Assembly: GCF_002104995.1 (NCBI RefSeq)
Contig: NW_024468354.1
Span: 1 to 33,660, forward strand
Length of the DNA stretch: 33,660 bases
Direction of reading: 5' to 3'
From: Linderina pennispora
Taxonomy: Eukaryota > Kickxellomycota > Kickxellomycetes > Kickxellales > Kickxellaceae
The position numbers and the translations under genes were made by a program. The notes under the pieces are model-generated. The model had not been told where the DNA came from, searched no databases, and saw only the letters and a list, made by a program, of their open reading frames with translations. Shown here piece after piece: positions 8,774 through 17,023 of this stretch (within the stretch, counting starts at the first letter, position 1; each line of letters starts with the position of its first letter).

Positions 8774-9382
8774 ATGGCCCGCCCCAAGGTCTTTGTCGTC
8801 TTCTACTCCACCTACGGACATGTCCACACCATTTCCAAGTCAATCAAGGAAGGACTGGAAAAGTCTGCACTGGTCGATGTCGAGGTATATCAGTTCCCAG
8901 AGACCCTGTCCGAGAGCGTCCTCCAGAGCATGTATGCTCCACCCAAGCCCGACATCCCCGTCATCACCGTTGACAAGCTAGCCGAGGCCGATGGCTTCCT
9001 GTTCGGATTCCCAACCCGCTTCGGATCTGCTCCTGCCCAGGTCAAGGCGTTCTTTGACTCCACAGGCTCGCTGTGGGTCAAGGGCGCGCTCAGCGGCAAG
9101 CCCGCAGGAATTTTCTTCTCAACAGCCTCTCAGCACGGCGGCCAGGAAACCACTGCGTTCTCGTTCCTTCCCGTTCTCGCCCACCACGGAATGGTCTTTG
9201 TCCCCGCGCTCTCCACCAGCGCTGGCAACCCGGGTGTCGACCAAGTCGCAGGCGGATCGCCGTGGGGCGCAGGCACGGTTGCTGGCAGCGACGGCGCACG
9301 CCAGCCCACCGAGTACGACTTGGCAGCAGCCGTTGCACAGGGCGAGACCTTTGCGAATATTGCCGCGAAGCTGTCGGCGTAA
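8774..9382 (+). CDS. NAD(P)H:quinone oxidoreductase, WrbA/Pst2 flavodoxin family
   Basis: This family consists of FMN-binding flavodoxin-fold enzymes that reduce quinones by two electrons, avoiding semiquinone radicals; the yeast members Pst2, Rfs1 and Ycp4 associate with the plasma membrane and oxidative stress. The 202-residue product has the whole domain: FMN phosphate-binding loop near residues 10-17 (YSTYGHV), DGFLFGFPTRFGSAPAQVKAF, the second flavin loop FFSTASQHGGQETT, HHGMVFVP, and the signature GGSPWGAGTVAGSDGARQP. Length matches the family (about 200), and there is no intron. There is no C-terminal CaaX box like that of Ycp4. A TATA box upstream fits an inducible gene. Confidence 0.94.
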   Translation: MARPKVFVVFYSTYGHVHTISKSIKEGLEKSALVDVEVYQFPETLSESVLQSMYAPPKPDIPVITVDKLAEADGFLFGFPTRFGSAPAQVKAFFDSTGSLWVKGALSGKPAGIFFSTASQHGGQETTAFSFLPVLAHHGMVFVPALSTSAGNPGVDQVAGGSPWGAGTVAGSDGARQPTEYDLAAAVAQGETFANIAAKLSA

Positions 9383-9943
9383 ATGCCTCAACCAATCCTA
9401 CACACATTTCTGCCTCAGAACAGACGCGGAGACACATTTGCTGCTAATTATTTTTGCCTAATGGAGTTTTCTCAATCCACTGCGATGCGCGGTATTTTTG
9501 GTTCCCCAGTGCCTATTCTTGCTCCGAACATTCCTGATGCCCCTCACCGGTGTTCCTCACAGCGGCTCACCAAGCCTGCTCCACACCTCAGTGGATAGAG
9601 GGCAGAAGGACCTGCCACCATGCGCACTGACTGCAGCAGACGGTGTCTTGGCATATTATCATGGAACGTCGGTGCATGCCAGCTGCCTACATTTATCTGA
9701 CACCACATATTGCATGAACTATGAGGAAAGGCTGCCAGTAGATGCTGCCAGTTGATGTTGCCATTAAGTTCTGCCTGCAGTGGTCCAGACGTATATAAAT
9801 CTCTCGACACCAGCCGTCCATTTCTACAGAATCTACCAACATACACAATCCTAATCTGGGCACAGCCGCTCCAATATTCTCTGCTGTTCTCTACCACCTC
9901 TCCAGTTCTGCCTACCAGCACCTTCAACTAGCTACCACCTAAT
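9383..9943. other. Intergenic region, promoter of the first secreted-family gene
   Basis: It contains a TATA box (TATATAAA at 9792-9799) and a long C/T/A-rich leader to ATG 9944. Nothing else was recognised in its 561 bases. Confidence 0.5.
9792..9799 (+). promoter_or_regulatory. TATA box of the 9944 gene
   Basis: TATATAAA, 145 bases before the start codon, followed by an ATG-free, pyrimidine- and A-rich leader. Confidence 0.6.
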
Positions 9944-10456
9944 ATGGTCAAGGTTTACTTCGTCTCTGCTGTGCTTGCCGTGGTTGCCCTGAATACATCC
10001 GCCAACGCCGCTCCACTTGGTAGCACTGACGCCGATGCATCTGCTACAATCTTCTCTCGTCCGCCAGTCGCTCACCCCTGGGGATTCAACGCCGATGTCT
10101 TTGGTCATCTGCCAAATGGTGTGAAGCACGTTCTCTTGGCCAGGTATGGCATTATCCGTCGTGATGACGATGGGAACATCACCGGAAACGACGATGACCA
10201 TGCCAATGGCAGCGATGATTATGATGCAAAACCCGCCCTATCAACTCAGCCTGAGCCAGTCCTAGTAGCTCCTGCCGCTATCCACCGTTGCCCGCATCCC
10301 AAAGGGAATACCAAGGACAACAGTGGTCACAGCAACGTTACAGACGATGAAGATGGCAATATTGAGCACCAGGGCGATGTCAGGGACATTTATGTCAGTG
10401 GGGGTCATGTCAGCGACGGCAATAACGCAGGCAATGATACGGACAGCGGCAACTAG
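9944..10456 (+). CDS. Secreted Asp/Asn-rich protein, divergent member of a tandem family
   Basis: The 170-residue product has a signal peptide (VYFVSAVLAVVALNTSANA, cleavage near 23). It then carries PPVAHPWGFNADVF, which aligns with YPPIFYPWGFMADASY of the gene at 11384, the basis for placing it in the same family. After that it diverges: the KTKSD, ACAQYTPEP and CSGxYxAxYSDS blocks of its sisters are missing. Instead it has Asp/Asn/Gly-rich low-complexity stretches (DDDGNITGNDDDHANGSDD and GNNAGNDTDSGN) with several Asn-x-Ser/Thr sites. It may be a truncated or fast-evolving copy. Function is unknown; a wall or extracellular, possibly cation-binding, role is only a guess from composition. 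Confidence 0.75.
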   Translation: MVKVYFVSAVLAVVALNTSANAAPLGSTDADASATIFSRPPVAHPWGFNADVFGHLPNGVKHVLLARYGIIRRDDDGNITGNDDDHANGSDDYDAKPALSTQPEPVLVAPAAIHRCPHPKGNTKDNSGHSNVTDDEDGNIEHQGDVRDIYVSGGHVSDGNNAGNDTDSGN

Positions 10457-10672
10457 GTTGGCAAGTCTGGGTTTGGCCATGTCCAGTTCACCAGCTCTTC
10501 GATATAGCTGGTTCACTTTTTGATTTTGTGTGATTTCAAAATGCGAATCTCGTTAAATGTTGGCACGGAAGCTGCCTGGACGCATTACCATCACTCCTGC
10601 TATTGTCTACAGCCCAACCAGCACTGCTAACGAGGCTGACAGGGTCGTCTGCTCATTATTGCAACTGTTGAA

Positions 10673-11105
10673 AGAAGCCCGTGGAATCTGCTAGCGACAG
10701 ACATCATCCCTACCTGATGCAGACCACCAAACATCACTCTCACCTTCGATCCTGGTATAGCAGTGAGCTGGTATCTGTGCTGCGGTTGAGATAGGCTGAG
10801 ACTGTTCCCGGTACCTTCCCGATCCCTATCCCTACACATACTTCTCCGATTACCCTGGAGCCATTGACTACACAACTACAGCTTCCTTGGGTCGGTATGT
10901 CGTGACAACGTTCACGCCTACATATTCTGCCGACACATGCAGTGGTATCTACAATGCCAAGTACAGTGACAGTGCAAGCCAGCGTGCTACTACAGCGACG
11001 TATCAGAGCGTGAATCCGATTCCCCTCATTGATGTTTCGTATACTGCTTTAAACGACTACATGCCTTGTCCGCAAGCGCTGCCAGACAGCCCGCGAGTTC
11101 CGTAG
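10673..11105 (+). pseudogene. Relic of a secreted-family gene
   Basis: Between two intact family members lies a broken copy. From about 10805, one frame reads DCSRYLPDPYPYTYFSDY, matching ACAQYTPEPYTYTYF of the gene at 12853. It then gives RYVVTTFTPTYSADTCSGIY and NAKYSDSASQ, matching the FTPxFxQxxCSGMYKAEYSDSNSQ block of the others, and ends at TAG 11103-11105. An in-frame TGA lies just before the DCSRY block, where the sisters have Gly, and upstream only scraps remain (a PRGI-like echo of PWGF near 10680). No signal peptide or usable start was seen. The left boundary is approximate. Confidence 0.75.
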
Positions 11106-11259
11106 ACAGAGGCGGAAATTGCTGCTCGGGCAGCGAAGATACGAGGCGGACTTTGTATTCCCGCAGCCGAGTTCTTGGCGGCAGCTGACAATCTTTGGTA
11201 GCTATTGCGTAGTGCATGACGCATGCAACCGGAGGGCTGCCGGCATTAGCTGTCACTAG

Positions 11260-11267
11260 TATAAATA
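11260..11267 (+). promoter_or_regulatory. TATA box of the 11384 gene
   Basis: TATAAATA, about 117 bases before the start codon; the leader between is T-rich and contains no ATG frame of note. Confidence 0.55.
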
Positions 11268-11383
11268 TCCTTATGCCTGTGCTGCCATACGCAAACGCAA
11301 CACCAGCCGTTGCTCCGGATACTTTAGCTATTTGGCTTTTCTTCTTGATTCGTTTCTTTAACCACTTTTAGCACTTTTTCACC

Positions 11384-12301
11384 ATGGTTCAGCTGCCACT
11401 TGCTTCTAGTCTGCTCGCTGTGCTTGCTCTGCAGGCTCGTGCCAGTGCTGACAGCAGCTTCCCTACTTCTACCGAGCCTAGTGACATCGGTGTCGAGTTG
11501 TCATCCTCGACTGAGCTCGGCGATATCGGCACCGACGAGTCACCCACTGCCGTGTACTCGTATCCGCCTATCTTCTACCCTTGGGGATTTATGGCAGACG
11601 CCTCATACAACTTTAAGCTGGATCTTGCCAAAACCAAGAGCGACGGCGGAGCTGTAAACTACGGCATCGAGGTCGGTGGAGCGTGTGCTCAGTACACGCC
11701 TGAGCCACGCACTATTACCTACACTCGCTATGAGTTCTCCGAGCCGTACTGGATGGCAAGGAGTGACGATGCTGGCGACGATGACCGCGATAATGATGGC
11801 GGCAATGATGGCAGCAATGATGGCTACGATAGTGATCGTGGCGATCTGGACTCGTACTCAGCGCAAGTATTCACCACAGTATTCACCCCACGCTTCCCGC
11901 AGGTTGGATGCAGTGGCATGTACAAGGCCGAGTACAGCGACAGCAACAGCCAGTATGAGAGCTCTGACGCATATGCAAGCAAGTATCCCGATGAGCTACT
12001 CTTGGAGCCGCTGCTGGCACTCGGCGAGAATGGCTTCCTTGGCTCTCTTGACTACGAGCTAGGCGCTTCAGCAACGGATGCCTTGGACGATATTGACAGC
12101 GACGTCGACTTTGATGAGGTTGATGTTGGTCAGTTCTTCTCAACCCTTGCGGCAGCAGCAGAGGGAGAGGCAACTATTGCCCATGCCAGCGACGATAGCA
12201 ACGATGATGTCAATGGCAATGGCAGCGAAGATTTCGCTGTCGCTGCTGACAACTTCCGTGGCGGCAACGTGGTTGACGATGCAGACACTGACTATGACTG
12301 A
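11384..12301 (+). CDS. Secreted acidic protein, tandem family member with Asp/Asn repeats
   Basis: The 305-residue product has a signal peptide (MVQLPLASSLLAVLALQARA, cleavage near 20-22). The family core follows: YPPIFYPWGFMADASYNFKL, then AKTKSDGGAVNYGIEVGG, then ACAQYTPEPRTITYTRY. An Asp/Asn/Gly run comes next (DDDRDNDGGNDGSNDGYDSD). The second core block is FTPRFPQVGCSGMYKAEYSD, then SNSQY and KYPDELL. Only two conserved cysteines, one per block, suggest a single disulphide. The C-terminal third is extremely acidic and may bind calcium or stay disordered outside the cell. No known domain was recognised. The gene is intact, intronless and TATA-driven, and most similar to its neighbour at 12853. 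Confidence 0.85.
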   Translation: MVQLPLASSLLAVLALQARASADSSFPTSTEPSDIGVELSSSTELGDIGTDESPTAVYSYPPIFYPWGFMADASYNFKLDLAKTKSDGGAVNYGIEVGGACAQYTPEPRTITYTRYEFSEPYWMARSDDAGDDDRDNDGGNDGSNDGYDSDRGDLDSYSAQVFTTVFTPRFPQVGCSGMYKAEYSDSNSQYESSDAYASKYPDELLLEPLLALGENGFLGSLDYELGASATDALDDIDSDVDFDEVDVGQFFSTLAAAAEGEATIAHASDDSNDDVNGNGSEDFAVAADNFRGGNVVDDADTDYD

Positions 12302-12852
12302 GTCTGGCGGCACAGCCTGAACATTATCTTTTATCCTTCTGTAAAAATCCCAAGAACATCGCTAAGCACACATGGTCGGTGTGTGAAATGTGTGCATGTG
12401 GCATTGGAATATTCTCAGCTTGGATGTGCTCACATTTGCTCTGGGCAAATGGCTTCTAGAATTCCAACCTAGTTCCGACAGCGCGCGCTGCCAAGACCGA
12501 TAGCCACAAGCTCAGCCAGCAGTCCCCATTCAGCTAGTTAAATAGATACCGACATCCGCTGCACATGTGCTGACAGTGACCTGCGGAAATTCGCATGAGC
12601 TGGTATCCCAAACTGGTTTGTGATACGGAGCGAGGGTCCCATTTTGGAAGAAATCAGCAGGTCGTTTCCGTTTTGCTGTCAACCGAATGTTCTGTGCTGC
12701 GTTGCCAACAACCTGTCCCTACCAGTCTCCCAGTATGATGCCACCAGGACCAGGGGCACTCCTTGCGCCAAGCCATTCGTACAGACTATAAAATGGCTGG
12801 GCTTGCGGTGCGGTTCTTAGCCCATCATCCACTTCAATTACCCGCCAACCCC
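12302..12852. other. Intergenic region with TATA box of the 12853 gene
   Basis: These 551 bases contain TATAAAA at 12787-12793, 60 bases before ATG 12853. The stretch immediately before that ATG is open in frame back to about 12763, but the TATA box lies inside it, so I treat it as promoter and leader. Nothing else was recognised. Confidence 0.55.
12787..12793 (+). promoter_or_regulatory. TATA box that decides the start of the 12853 gene
   Basis: TATAAAA. A start site about 30 bases downstream would place the mRNA end near 12820, excluding an upstream in-frame ATG at 12763 and supporting ATG 12853, which begins a typical signal peptide. Confidence 0.65.
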
Positions 12853-13599
12853 ATGCAAACAATGCTCAAGCTAGGACTCGTCTCTGCTCTTCTCGCCGCA
12901 GTGGTCATCCAAACGCACGCTCAAGAGAGCGCACATGCTGCCATTAGTGATGTAGCTATTGTCGGCGAACTTGGTGAACTTGTCGATATCGTGGAGAATG
13001 ACAACGAAATGTCGCTATCGTCTGGAGTTGATCCCAACGTGTTCAACATGATGAACTATCCATTTGGAATCCTGGAAGATGCCCACTACAAGCTCAACTT
13101 TGAGGTTGTCAAGACCAAGAGCGACGTTGGACCTGCCCGCTACAACGTCAATGTGGATGGCGCGTGTGCACAGTATACACCTGAGCCATATACTTATACA
13201 TATTTCGTCCCTGAAGGTTACACCTCCGGCTCCTATTATATGGGCAGTGGATATCATAGCAACGATGGGGAATCGGATACGCGCTCCTGGATAGCCGTCA
13301 CGGAAACCTACACGCCTCATTATGCGCAAATTGCATGCAGCGGTGCTTACCAGGCAGACTATAGCGACAGCATTAGCCAGTATACTAAGACAGTCGAGTA
13401 CGCAAGCCAATATCCAGATGGAATCTTCCGAGCACCGTTTACTGCATTCGAGGACAACCAACCCCCGGCTTGGTACTCGCGGTATTCACCAGGATACTAT
13501 AGCGATAGATCAAGCAGTGACTACGATATTTCTAAGCCCACGCCAACTGGATATGGGCCGACATCGTCTGCACCAGTGACTCCAACTCCTCCAGTCTAA
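12853..13599 (+). CDS. Secreted Tyr-rich protein, tandem family member
   Basis: From ATG 12853 the product is 248 residues with a signal peptide (MQTMLKLGLVSALLAAVVIQ, cleavage near THA-Q). Core block 1: MMNYPFGILEDAHYKLNFEV, VKTKSDVGPARYNVNVDG, ACAQYTPEPYTYTYF. Core block 2: TETYTPHYAQIACSGAYQAD, YSDSISQYT, YASQYPDGIFRAPF. It lacks the Asp/Asn run of its sister; a Tyr/Ser/Gly loop (GYTSGSYYMGSGYHS) fills that place, and the tail is Ser/Pro/Thr-rich and probably O-glycosylated. Two cysteines align with those of the gene at 11384. The shared pattern PW/FG-x(n)-KTKSD-x(n)-ACAQYTPEP-x(n)-CSGxYxAxYSDS-SQY defines a family I cannot name. Confidence 0.87.
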   Translation: MQTMLKLGLVSALLAAVVIQTHAQESAHAAISDVAIVGELGELVDIVENDNEMSLSSGVDPNVFNMMNYPFGILEDAHYKLNFEVVKTKSDVGPARYNVNVDGACAQYTPEPYTYTYFVPEGYTSGSYYMGSGYHSNDGESDTRSWIAVTETYTPHYAQIACSGAYQADYSDSISQYTKTVEYASQYPDGIFRAPFTAFEDNQPPAWYSRYSPGYYSDRSSSDYDISKPTPTGYGPTSSAPVTPTPPV

Positions 13600-13874
13600 G
13601 GTAATAAGCACCTTGGGCCCAAGTAGAACTTTTCTTTGTAGTGCCGGCAAATAAAAATATCGAATAAATGAGGACATGGTTGCCTACTCGTCCATATATA
13701 TCCTGCCACGTGTTTGTATGCTAGTACAAGTGAGATGTGGATGTGGCAGCATGTGATAGGACAGGTTTTTTATATAGATGATGTGTCAGTTTTCAAGGAT
13801 ATTAAGAGGATCATTCGCTTTGCTGTCAGATGAATGTCAGCTCAACTACTCCTGGCCATCATATGATGTCAACA

Positions 13875-14244
13875 GTGTTGCGCGGCCAGCGATTACCACC
13901 ATGATGATGCTATGGAAGTTATTAGGCCAACCAACAATGAGAGCAGCTCTCACGTTGAACTAATAGAGATATCTAGTAGAGGCCAATGACTACTATAATA
14001 ACAGCTTATTACCCTGGGTTCAATGATGAGGTCAGATATTGCCACACACTGGCCATTTTGAAGATGTTGCTGCTGTGCAATATCTGACCTTATCAGTGAA
14101 CCCAGGGTAATAAGCTGTTATTGTAGTGGTCACAGGTCTCCACTATATATCTCCATTGGTTCAGCGCAAGAGCTGCTCTCATTGTCGGTCGGCCTGATAA
14201 CTTCCATGGCGTCATCATGGTGGTCATCACCGGCTGCGCAACAC
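13875..14244. repeat. Large inverted repeat (fold-back/MITE-like hairpin)
   Basis: The left arm 13875-14042 and the right arm 14077-14244 are reverse complements of equal length (168 bases), with a 34-base loop. Aligned by hand, 145 of 168 positions match (about 86%), and some 19 of the 23 differences are transitions. The innermost 60 bases are best kept, including the shared ATAACAGCTTATTACCCTGG. Arms this long with a short loop suit a fold-back element or MITE; an inverted duplication is the alternative. No target-site duplication was identified. It lies about 300 bases upstream of the Fanzor coding region and may or may not belong to the same element. Confidence 0.93.
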
Positions 14245-14546
14245 CCTTAGGATATTCATTCATGAGCACCTATTGAATAAGGCCATATAGCTCTTCTAGC
14301 CGTCATGCAATATTTGTGGATTTATTATATAAATTAATTTGTCTTATGAATATGCGTAAGCAGTAGCATTTAGCCCACAATGGATACAGTCTGTATAGAG
14401 CCATCAGCATTGGTACAGTCTCTCAAATTAGCCTACGAACGATGCAATCCAGTTAATTTTTAATAAAAAGTTCTTAATGCTATGCATACGCAATAAAGCA
14501 AAACTGAACGGCATCATTTCTCTTCTTTGCCTATTGAATTTCTCAA
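14245..14546. other. AT-rich leader between the hairpin and the Fanzor gene
   Basis: Clearly richer in A and T than the surrounding genes. A TATA-like stretch (TATATAAATTAA) begins near 14325. No gene was seen; it may hold the promoter or the left end of the Fanzor element. Confidence 0.4.
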
Positions 14547-17023
14547 ATGAATATTACCCGCAGCACTACTGTCATAAAGACATCACTTGGTGGTATTGGC
14601 TTCCGTGATTCTATGTTGCCCCGCCTAGAGCAATCTGTACACAGCGTCAATATTATCAAAGAGCATACATACATGCTTGCACGATGGATATTACTCCATC
14701 AGCTAGCTTACGATGATGCCTTTGACCCTGCAACATTTGTGAAAAAGGGGGTATTTTTTCGTTCTGTTTACTTGCTCATTTACTACAATCTGAAGGCAAA
14801 TATGACCATATCTGCTGAGGGTTTCGTCAACCGGAAGGACAGGTCAGAACTGTCGAGCGCAGATTTCGGTGATGTAGTTGTATACCATATTTATGATTAT
14901 CTATTACATAATGGCGATATCGAGCTACATGATGTACACAACATGAATCAAGTAGCAACATACGTGGATACCGAGCTGATGACAGCATACAAGAACAACA
15001 TTGTGTTGCACTATGGCACTTGCCTACAGCGGATTCTGGCCAAATTGATTGATATTCGCAGCCGCAAAAACACACTGCACAGTACAATGGGCAATGTGTC
15101 CAAGGCTGAGTTCAATAATGCATGTCAAGTGTGTATTTATACACCTGCACAGAAGCTCCGCCAGACAGTTGCCTCTAGGCACCCTGATCTCAGTGTGCTC
15201 ACCCCACCGATGCTTGCAATCTACAACAAGCTGGCACCAGTCCTTAATGCCTATGATGCCAAGCACAGATTCGCCAAAGACAGCCGATACTATGATGCCA
15301 AGGTAAATCCACTTCAGCATCTGCGTGCATACATTCGCCTATGCCAGCTTATCGAGAATGAGCAGCTTGGCAAGTCTCCCCCCCAATGCTTGCCTCTGCG
15401 GACATCATGGATCCCAGGCCATGTGCGCTTAGACAAGCAAATAATCAAGCAGGTGTTTATTTCGAAAACACGCGAGCAGGTTACAGAGATCAACGCAGCA
15501 AAGAGGGCAGCAACAGAGGCAAGGAAAGTAGCAGAAAAGGGCGAAAAATTGGCCAAGAAGGCTGCACGCGAAGCAGCGAAGATGCCATCAGATGAAACAG
15601 AGGCCACTGCAGCAACTGCAGCAGTAGCGGCTGATTCGCTTGCTGCTGCATCGGCGGCAGCAGCAGACACTGTTGCAGCACTTAACAATGCATATGCACC
15701 AGCACCCCCAGTCTGTGCACATGACCTGGTCCAAGGGATCACATAATCTGTGTGGGATGTGTGGGGCCGGGTCGCAGATCTAACATCAAAGCCATTTAAG
15801 GCACATGGTGATAGAGAATTCCATGGAATGGTGACAACAGATGGTGTAGCGATATGCATTTTGTTGCAAGACAAGATATCCAAGGCTGATGCTGCAGTAG
15901 ATGCTGATGCTGTGGGAGGCAATACTATAGCTGACTGTCGTTATATCCACCAGATCCCACAGCCAGAGCTGCAGAATCTGAAAGGCCGCTGTGTATTCAT
16001 CGATCCAGGTCGGGACGATTTACTGTATATGATGCACGAAAATAGCAGCAATGGGAAAGAGGGTGAAAAATGCTCTACCGCTACACACGGCAGCAGCGCA
16101 ATAAGGAGCTCAAGCTGCGCCACTATGACAGGATTTGTCGGGGTACAAAGGATCAAGTCCCAGAAGATGCTGTCCGCAGAGCAGAGGCAGAGCTTTCCAA
16201 GCACTGCTGCCGGACCCTTAGCCCAGCAAAATTCCGTGCCTACGTTGCTGCCCGTGCATCTGTGCGGTGTGTCCTAGCACCGTTTTATGCCAACACGATG
16301 ATAGCGCGAAGGTTACCAGAGCAGCAGCTCACTAAGTCAAACAAGTAGCACCAGAGGCGCTGGAAGGCCCATCCGGGTGTCGGGACCAGTCCTAAGGTGT
16401 ACCCGCTTCACCGCAAGCTGCGCCTTGATTCATTCATGAACCAGGCCCGTGCAGACCACAGGCTTGCCGCAAAACTCCGGAGCAAGTTCGGTCCAGACCC
16501 AGTGCTGATCATGGGCAATTGGAGTGCGCCGATGGCCCGACACCATGCGCCGATTCGTGGCAAGGGATGGCGAGACAATTTCAAGCACCATGGCTTTGAA
16601 GTCTATCTGATTGACGAATTCCGGACATCGTCGGTGTGCCCGTTCTGCTGCGATAAGTCACTGCAGACATTCCGGCATGTTCCCAATCCGCGGCCCTACC
16701 AGAGATCGAAGAACCCAACTGTGAAGTGCCATGGCCTTCTCCGCTGTACAAGCGAGTCATGTAAGCGGGCCATGGCACAATACAGGCGGGCCTATTCGTC
16801 TCGGCTCCTGAACCGCGACCTCGCAGCAGTTCTAAACTTCAGACTCATTTTCTAGTCACTCTGTGATTCAGGCAGTATTCCTGAACGGTTCCGTCGTTCT
16901 ACGGCCATTGCTGCCGATGCTTCTGGCACCACCCCGGCAACAAAGAGGCCGCGCAAAAGGCGTGCAGCAGCAGGCGATTCTGCTGCCAGCAGCAGCGAGC
17001 CAGCGCTGAAGCGCCTATGCTGA
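14547..17023 (+). pseudogene. Fanzor (TnpB-like RNA-guided nuclease) gene, decayed
   Basis: Fanzors are eukaryotic relatives of TnpB and Cas12: RNA-guided DNA nucleases carried by transposons. The first part (14547-15743) is a helical N-terminal region with an Ala/Lys-rich stretch near 15490-15690. After the TAA at 15744-15746 the same frame continues through FHGMVTTDGVAICILL to RuvC-I, VFIDPGRDDLLYMMHE, with catalytic Asp at 16002. At 16066-16070 an A run is one short (five A where six keep frame). The next frame gives RYTRQQRNKELKLRHYD, TAG at 16346, PDPVLIMGNWSAP, then RuvC-II VYLIDEFRTSSVCPFC with Glu at 16616, a zinc finger (CPFC ... HGLLRCTSESC), and RuvC-III NRDLAAVLNF with Asp at 16817. 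A TAG at 16853 interrupts it; the frame then runs on (ERFRRS) to a basic tail, TKRPRKRRAAAG, ending at TGA 17021. All three catalytic residues survive, but three stops and one shift mean no full protein. About 825 codons. Confidence 0.92.

Noticed and set aside
12763-12852. N-terminal extension of the third secreted-family gene
   Set aside because: A TATA box lies inside it and the signal peptide starts at 12853, so translation from 12763 is unlikely.
13778-13963. Short frame upstream of the Fanzor gene
   Set aside because: Its second half lies in the left arm of the inverted repeat, so it is better explained as repeat sequence.
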